This document shows positions 59,321 through 64,000 of a DNA stretch of 64,000 nucleotides, in pieces (the stretch's first letter is position 1; each line of letters starts with the position of its first letter). The notes under the pieces were generated by a model. That model saw only the letters and a program-made list of their open reading frames with translations, was not told where the DNA came from and did no database searches. The stretch comes from Typhlomys cinereus (lineage: Eukaryota; Chordata; Mammalia; Rodentia; Platacanthomyidae): the NCBI GenBank assembly GCA_023101885.1, contig JALPQD010000126.1, forward strand, positions 612,904-676,903. Reading direction: 5' to 3'. Position numbers and translations under genes: made by a program.

Positions 59321-59720
59321 TGAGCCTGATTAGAAGGTGGGAGGAGGAGGAAGGGGAAGAGGCAATCTCAAGTTAAAGCTATTACTGATGAATAAAAATA
59401 AAACATTTTTTATTCTTGCCTTTTGTGTGTTTCCATGGTTTTCATTAGCCTTTTTATTTTGCTTATGGTCTGATTTAAAAAGCAAAACAAAACAAAACAT
59501 TCATTGCTGTTTCCATCAAAGCTTCTGAAATTTTTTTGGTAGAGAATATTTTCTGTCTTAATTTCCATGACTCACCCATGTTTAATTCTGAAGCTTAGGG
59601 GATTTTAATATTTCAAAATATGTAATGGTTTAATCCAAGTTTAGTTTTTTCTGGTACATACTGTGCAGAATTGGAAAGTCATCATTCCCTCTAAATGAAT
59701 TTAAACTATGTAAACAAAAC

Positions 59721-59739
59721 ATTTTTTTATTTATTCAAT

Positions 59740-59797
<58 letters not shown>

Positions 59798-60003
59798 ACT
59801 AAGGCTTAATTCAGGAATCATCATGGACCACTTCTACCTACTCTTTTCCTCTGCCCCGGGATTCACAGGCTCTGCCCACCAGGACCAGAAACGCAGGCTG
59901 TCCTCGCTTCCACCTGGCGTTTGTATGTGGGATCTAGGATCTGAACTCAGGACCCTCTGCTTGAAAGGCAGAGGCTTAACCCCTGAGCCATCTCTCCAGC
60001 CCC
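59721..60003 (-). mobile_element. tRNA-derived B2-like SINE, full length, with (GT)n
   Basis: Reverse complement of the young subfamily (GGGATTCACAGGCTCTGCCC; ACCAGGACCAGAAACGCAGG; head CTGAGCCATCTCTCCAGCCC). A long GT run lies at 59741-59794 at the tail side. ACAAAAC at 59714-59720 and 60004-60010 is a short candidate target duplication. The 95-codon plus-strand frame is a shadow. Confidence 0.8.
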
Positions 60004-60010
60004 ACAAAAC

Positions 60011-60635
60011 TTATTTTAAAAGGTAACTCTAAATGAGCATAGGACACATACATGAGCGTCTAACACCTGGAAAGCTGGGGCATATTAATCAGAAGATTGA
60101 GATCAGTCAGGGCATCAGTGACAAGAATTTTCTTAATCTGTTTTATCCATAGATATTTTTTCATGTGTATCTGTCTGGTATGATCATGTATGTGTAGGCA
60201 TGTCCATGAATGGGCTCACAAATAGGGTTGTGTGAAGGCGTGCCTGCAGAGGTTTAAAGTAGAGGTCCAGACTGTTCCTTGACTGTTTACTACCTTATTC
60301 ATGGAATACAATTTAAATTAAATTCATATTCTGGTTAAAACAAATATAGGTAAAGAAAGAATCAGTCTAGCTATTGTAACTGGGAAATTATTGTATTGGG
60401 AGATTGAAGTACCTTGTTCAAGAATTTATGTATTTCTGAAATGATGAAAACACTGTCGTCATGGTGTAGTTAAGAACATATTTAACAAAATTGAGATTCT
60501 AAAAAGTCTAAAATATATATGTCAAATTCATTTTTTGCATATTTTGTTGGGATAATATAATGGCGACAAGATACGCTTTTCTACAAATACTGTAGCAAAA
60601 AATTAAGTACACATTTTGTAAACATAAAAAGCCCT
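60011..60635. other. AT-rich sequence with a possible old B3-like fragment
   Basis: 60165-60300 (TGTATGTGTAGGCATGTCC; GCAGAGGTTTAAAGTAGAGGT; TACTACCTTATTC) faintly resembles an antisense B3-type body. The rest is unassigned. Confidence 0.35.
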
Positions 60636-62085
60636 TTAATTTTTTCTCCCACATTTTATTTTTTTTACTAATCATATAAGCTCAATAGGTATGTCTGTTC
60701 TCTCCCTCCCTCCTCCCCTCCCCAGTACCTCCTTGCATTCACCCCCATTTCCCCCTTCCTTTTACCCTCCTCCCTCCTTCTCTCCCAGTGTTTCCCCCAT
60801 CCTCCCTTTAATTCCCTGGAGCATTCTTTTGTGTGAATGCCAAATCTCCCTCTGAGTCCTCCACCCTAGTGAGGTATAAACACTAAATAGCATAGCCCAG
60901 AGTTGTTGGGCCCCCCCATTAGTCTGAGAACTCTATTATGACTGTTAATCCCTTGCCTCTAAGGATCCTATTACATGAAACCTCTATGATCCATGCTAGA
61001 CTTTGGGGGAGTCATTGACATGTCAGACATTGTGCAGGTCAGGCAAAGTCCAATCCTGGCTGCTGCAGCCTTAACTTGTATGGATTTTCTTGCATATCAT
61101 TGGTCCTCCCCACCTTTAGGCTCTTACAATCTTGTTACCCCCCTCTCCTGCAAGGTTCCCTGAGCTTTAGGAGGGGAGACATTTGGCTGACCTGGTTCCA
61201 GGTGATTAAGGTAGGGTCTTTGGTGTCCTGAATTATGATTTGCAGTTGTTTTCAGTTTTGCTTTTACTGCACTGCGCTTGGCTGTATGCTGATAGGTATC
61301 AAAGGTCACTTCCTAATCAAATATAAAAGACTGAATAAATGAAGATTTTAATATAAGAGGAGACTCAAAGGTAGATAGAAGAATAGTTGTAGGAGCAGCA
61401 TTGGGTGATGTCAGTGTCCTATTTACAGGATGATTACTGTCTATTTGCCAGTCCCTATACCCCCCTGATTGGTGAAATCAAACCTGTTAAGTCACCAGCT
61501 ATCAAGAAGGGAAGTGAGAGTGAGCTACACCAGATGTCTCCCTACTTACATGCAATGGTTGATGGTGACCTATTTTATCTACTGAAGCGTGATCCCCTAC
61601 CTCCTTTTTTGGAGGGGGGAGCCTCCTTCCCCTTCCCTACAGTTTATAATCTTTGGCATTATAGTAGGTATTACAGAGATTTACCTTTGAATATGTCATT
61701 AAATGGGTTTGGAACTAGAATTCACCTATTAGGGCGTATATACGGTGTCTAATTTACTGTGTATGGGATACTTCTCTCAATATAATTTTTTCTAATTCAA
61801 TCCATTTCCTGGCAAATTTTATGAATTCGTCTTTTTTGATGGCTGAATAGTATTCCATTGCATAAATGTACCACATTTTAATTACCCATTTGTCAATTGT
61901 TGGGCATTTGGATTGATTCCATGACTTTGCAATTGTAAATAATGCTGGAATGAACATTGTTGTGCTTGTGTCACTGTAGTCAATTTCTGCTTTATCAGAG
62001 ATTCCCAGAAGAGGTATAGCAGGACCATGTGGCATTTCAATCCTTAACATTTTCAGAGATCCCCATACTGATTGCCAGAAAAAAA
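60636..62085 (-). mobile_element. 5'-truncated L1 (3' UTR and ORF2 C-terminus)
   Basis: A T-rich 3' end, AAGCTCAATAGGTATG, pyrimidine tract (60700-60800), 3' UTR to about 61720, then antisense ORF2 C-terminus (61754-62085; WNQSKCPTIDKWVIKMWYIY readable). Same subfamily as the tandem-array units, but single copy and truncated at a different point. Confidence 0.8.
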
Positions 62086-62870
62086 CCCTTTTATTTTTAA
62101 AAATAAATGAATTAAATTTACATGTTTTGTACATGCTTCTAGACTCCCTCATTTTCCCCTCCCTTCTTTACTCCTTTCCCTTCTGCTCCCATTCCATCTC
62201 AACCTACCTTTCCTCTCCCTTCATGGGCCCAATCTGCTCCCACCTATTCTCATGGCTTTTGGTTCTGTGAGTCCTGGGGTTCCCTCCCTCTCATCTGTTC
62301 TCATAGAGGTTCATGCCTCTATGGCTGACTGAGAGGCCCTTCCTTTGCCTGCCGGCTAATGGGGGTACTCCCTTACCTCTTTCTGATTGCTTTCCTCTAA
62401 AGGTACTACTGCCTGATATTATTTCTCCTGAGATCAGTGCCTGTCCATGGATGTATGCTGACATGTTCACCACTGTGCAGGTCTAAATGAGTTCAAGTCT
62501 CATTGCTGTGAGGTTCTGGCTGTGGTTGCCCTATCTTGAGTGGAGTAACCTGTCCAGAAATGGAACTCTCTGCTTTTAGGCTCTTAGAGTCGAACTGCCC
62601 CCTCTTTGGCAAAGTTCCCTGAGCCTCAGGATCGGGAGAGATTTGACTGGCCTGGCAACATCATCGGGTTGGTGCTGTTTTGTATTCTGTTTACTTGTTG
62701 TCAATTTTGCTCTTTGCACTGTACCAGGCTGCATCATATCTGGGTTTTAACATCCTTTCCTATCCAACAATACAGAAACTGTTAAAGAGAGGCCATTATA
62801 TAAGAGAAGACTTGAAAGAGAGGGAGGATCAGGAGTAAAATCCTTTCATTTTTTTAAATAGTGCTTCAAG
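62086..62870 (-). repeat. older L1 3' UTR, divergent subfamily
   Basis: An AT-rich start and pyrimidine-rich tract (62130-62220) are followed by sequence alignable with the other 3' UTRs only in short islands (TTTTAGGCTCTTAGAGTC; CCCCCTCTTTGGCAAAGTTCCC; GAACCGTT-like end near 62770). It is an older subfamily abutting the younger L1. Confidence 0.6.
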
Positions 62871-62887
62871 AGTATGTGGTTATCTAA

Positions 62888-63798
62888 ACAGGAGGGATGG
62901 GGAAGGAGGGCCCCACCAGAAACAAGGAGAGAGGGGACCATGCTACAGCAGAGAAAATAGGCCACCATCAAGGACTGCAAGTAAGTAATGAGACGTCTGG
63001 TTAAGTTCACAGACTTTCCTTCCTCATCATTTGCAACTGATGGGGTATGATCTCACCCGAAGGGGAGGGCATATAGGCTACCTGATAGAAAGTAACCATT
63101 TTGCAAAAGGGTGATTGACCCCTCTCTCACCATAGTCTTATAGTTTTATTCCATCTACCTTTGAATATACTCTTATAACAAGACTCTAATTTAATAGGTT
63201 TTTATCTCTGGCCAGGGGCTGACATCCAATACCCATCAGGATGGAGCCAAGGGCATTGCAGGAGCAGCAACACAAACAAAAAATATCAACAAACCATAAT
63301 TCAGAACATCAGAGACTCTGAATCATCCTGAAGCTCAAGGAAATTTGCAGAAGAGGGGGTGGTAAGATTGTAAGAGCACAAGAATGGGAAGAGTAATGAT
63401 ATGCAAGATACTCCACACAAGTTAGGGCTGAAGCAATCATAATAGGACTTTGCATGACCTGTGCTATGTCCAACACATTATTGACCCCACAAAGTCTAGC
63501 ATGGACTAAAGGTATTAGGATCCTTGGAGGCAAGGGACTGACAGTCCCAGTAGTGTTCCTACGCTTAAGGGGAACACAGGAAAGGGTTCTGGGAAATGTC
63601 CCTGGGTCCTTGCACTTCATCGGAAAGGAGGACCTAGAGAAGAGTTTGGCACGCACATTAAAGGATGCTCCAGAGATTGGGGAGAGGCACTGGGGGATGG
63701 GGAGGGGGAGGGGAGGGGGAGCAGGGGGCTGAGGGGGTAGAGGAAGGGAGGGGACCGATGTACCTGTTAAGTTTGTATGAGCGGAAATAAAAAAAAAG
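62888..63798 (+). mobile_element. 5'-truncated L1 3' UTR insertion
   Basis: A direct-orientation 3' UTR from GGAGGGATGGGGAAGGAGGG to the polypurine tract (63678-63750), GATGTACCTGTTAAG, GTATGAGCGG and an AAATAAAAAAAAA end. Flanked by AGTATGTGGTTATCTAA (62871-62887) and ATTATGTGGTGATCTAA (63799-63815), a 17-bp duplication with two mismatches. The 205-codon minus-strand frame across it (63309-63926) is the complement of noncoding L1 3' UTR. Confidence 0.85.
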
Positions 63799-63815
63799 AT
63801 TATGTGGTGATCTAA

Positions 63816-64000
63816 TAACCCAAGTGGATGAAAAATGTAAAACCTACACAATAATGAGGTAAAACAGTCATTTTGGACTCCCCAAAGTTTCTCAAACATT
63901 GCAAATAGAATATTTGCACAAAACAAACTGAAAATGCAAAATAGATCCTTATTCTTTCATAGACATAGTTAAAAATTAAATTACTGCCTATAAAATAGGA
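63816..64000. other. AT-rich sequence to window end
   Basis: No feature seen. Confidence 0.5.

Noticed and set aside
63309..63926. 205-codon minus-strand open frame
   Set aside because: It is the complement of an L1 3' UTR and its polypurine tract. The Pro/Ser-rich translation reflects base composition and there is no homology to a protein family.

Overview
This window looks like a gene-poor, AT-rich piece of a rodent genome. The evidence is the repeat content: B1-like and ID-like elements, a tRNA-derived B2/B3-type SINE (head GGGCTGGAGAGGTGGCTCA) with TG/CA-rich tails, and L1 elements with ORF1p/ORF2p of rodent type and a G-rich polypurine tract in the 3' UTR. The SINE and L1 variants are not ones I recognise from laboratory mouse or rat, so a non-murine mouse-like rodent is plausible, but I cannot name a species. 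I see no host protein-coding exon, tRNA, rRNA or other cellular gene. Nearly all long open frames are remnants of transposable elements or shadows of their low-complexity tracts.

Layout. 1-1.2 kb: old SINEs. 1.2-11.2 kb: a head-to-tail array of L1 3' segments (minus strand, period about 1.7 kb, one repeated junction), later interrupted by a short L1 and a solo LTR that carries a 24-bp minisatellite. 11.2-23.7 kb: mostly unassignable sequence with scattered SINEs and one short L1. 23.7-32.5 kb: an old minus-strand L1 split by a younger near-full-length minus-strand L1 with a perfect 16-bp target-site duplication. 32.9-39.4 kb: a near-full-length plus-strand L1, head-to-head with the previous pair. 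39.7-42.1 kb: ancient L1 remains. 42.9-45.2 kb: SINEs and two small L1 insertions, one with an internal inversion. 45.6-55.5 kb: a 5'-truncated minus-strand L1 interrupted by a complete but defective provirus (47,626-55,433, both LTRs, gag-pro-pol-env order). 55.5-60.6 kb: AT-rich sequence with SINEs. 60.6-63.8 kb: three abutting L1 3' ends.

How the parts relate. The window is a record of successive insertions, not a working gene set. No L1 here has intact ORFs. Both younger L1s share the same one-base deletion in ORF1 although they are separate insertions. The provirus combines a betaretrovirus-like (class II) pol with an envelope carrying a gammaretrovirus-type CWLC motif, and it has stops or frameshifts in every gene. 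The items most worth a second look are the tandem L1 array, the shared ORF1 deletion, and the cluster of three L1 promoter regions between 30.5 and 33.5 kb. I found no credible sign of an unknown gene system. Identity levels and ages are judged by eye.
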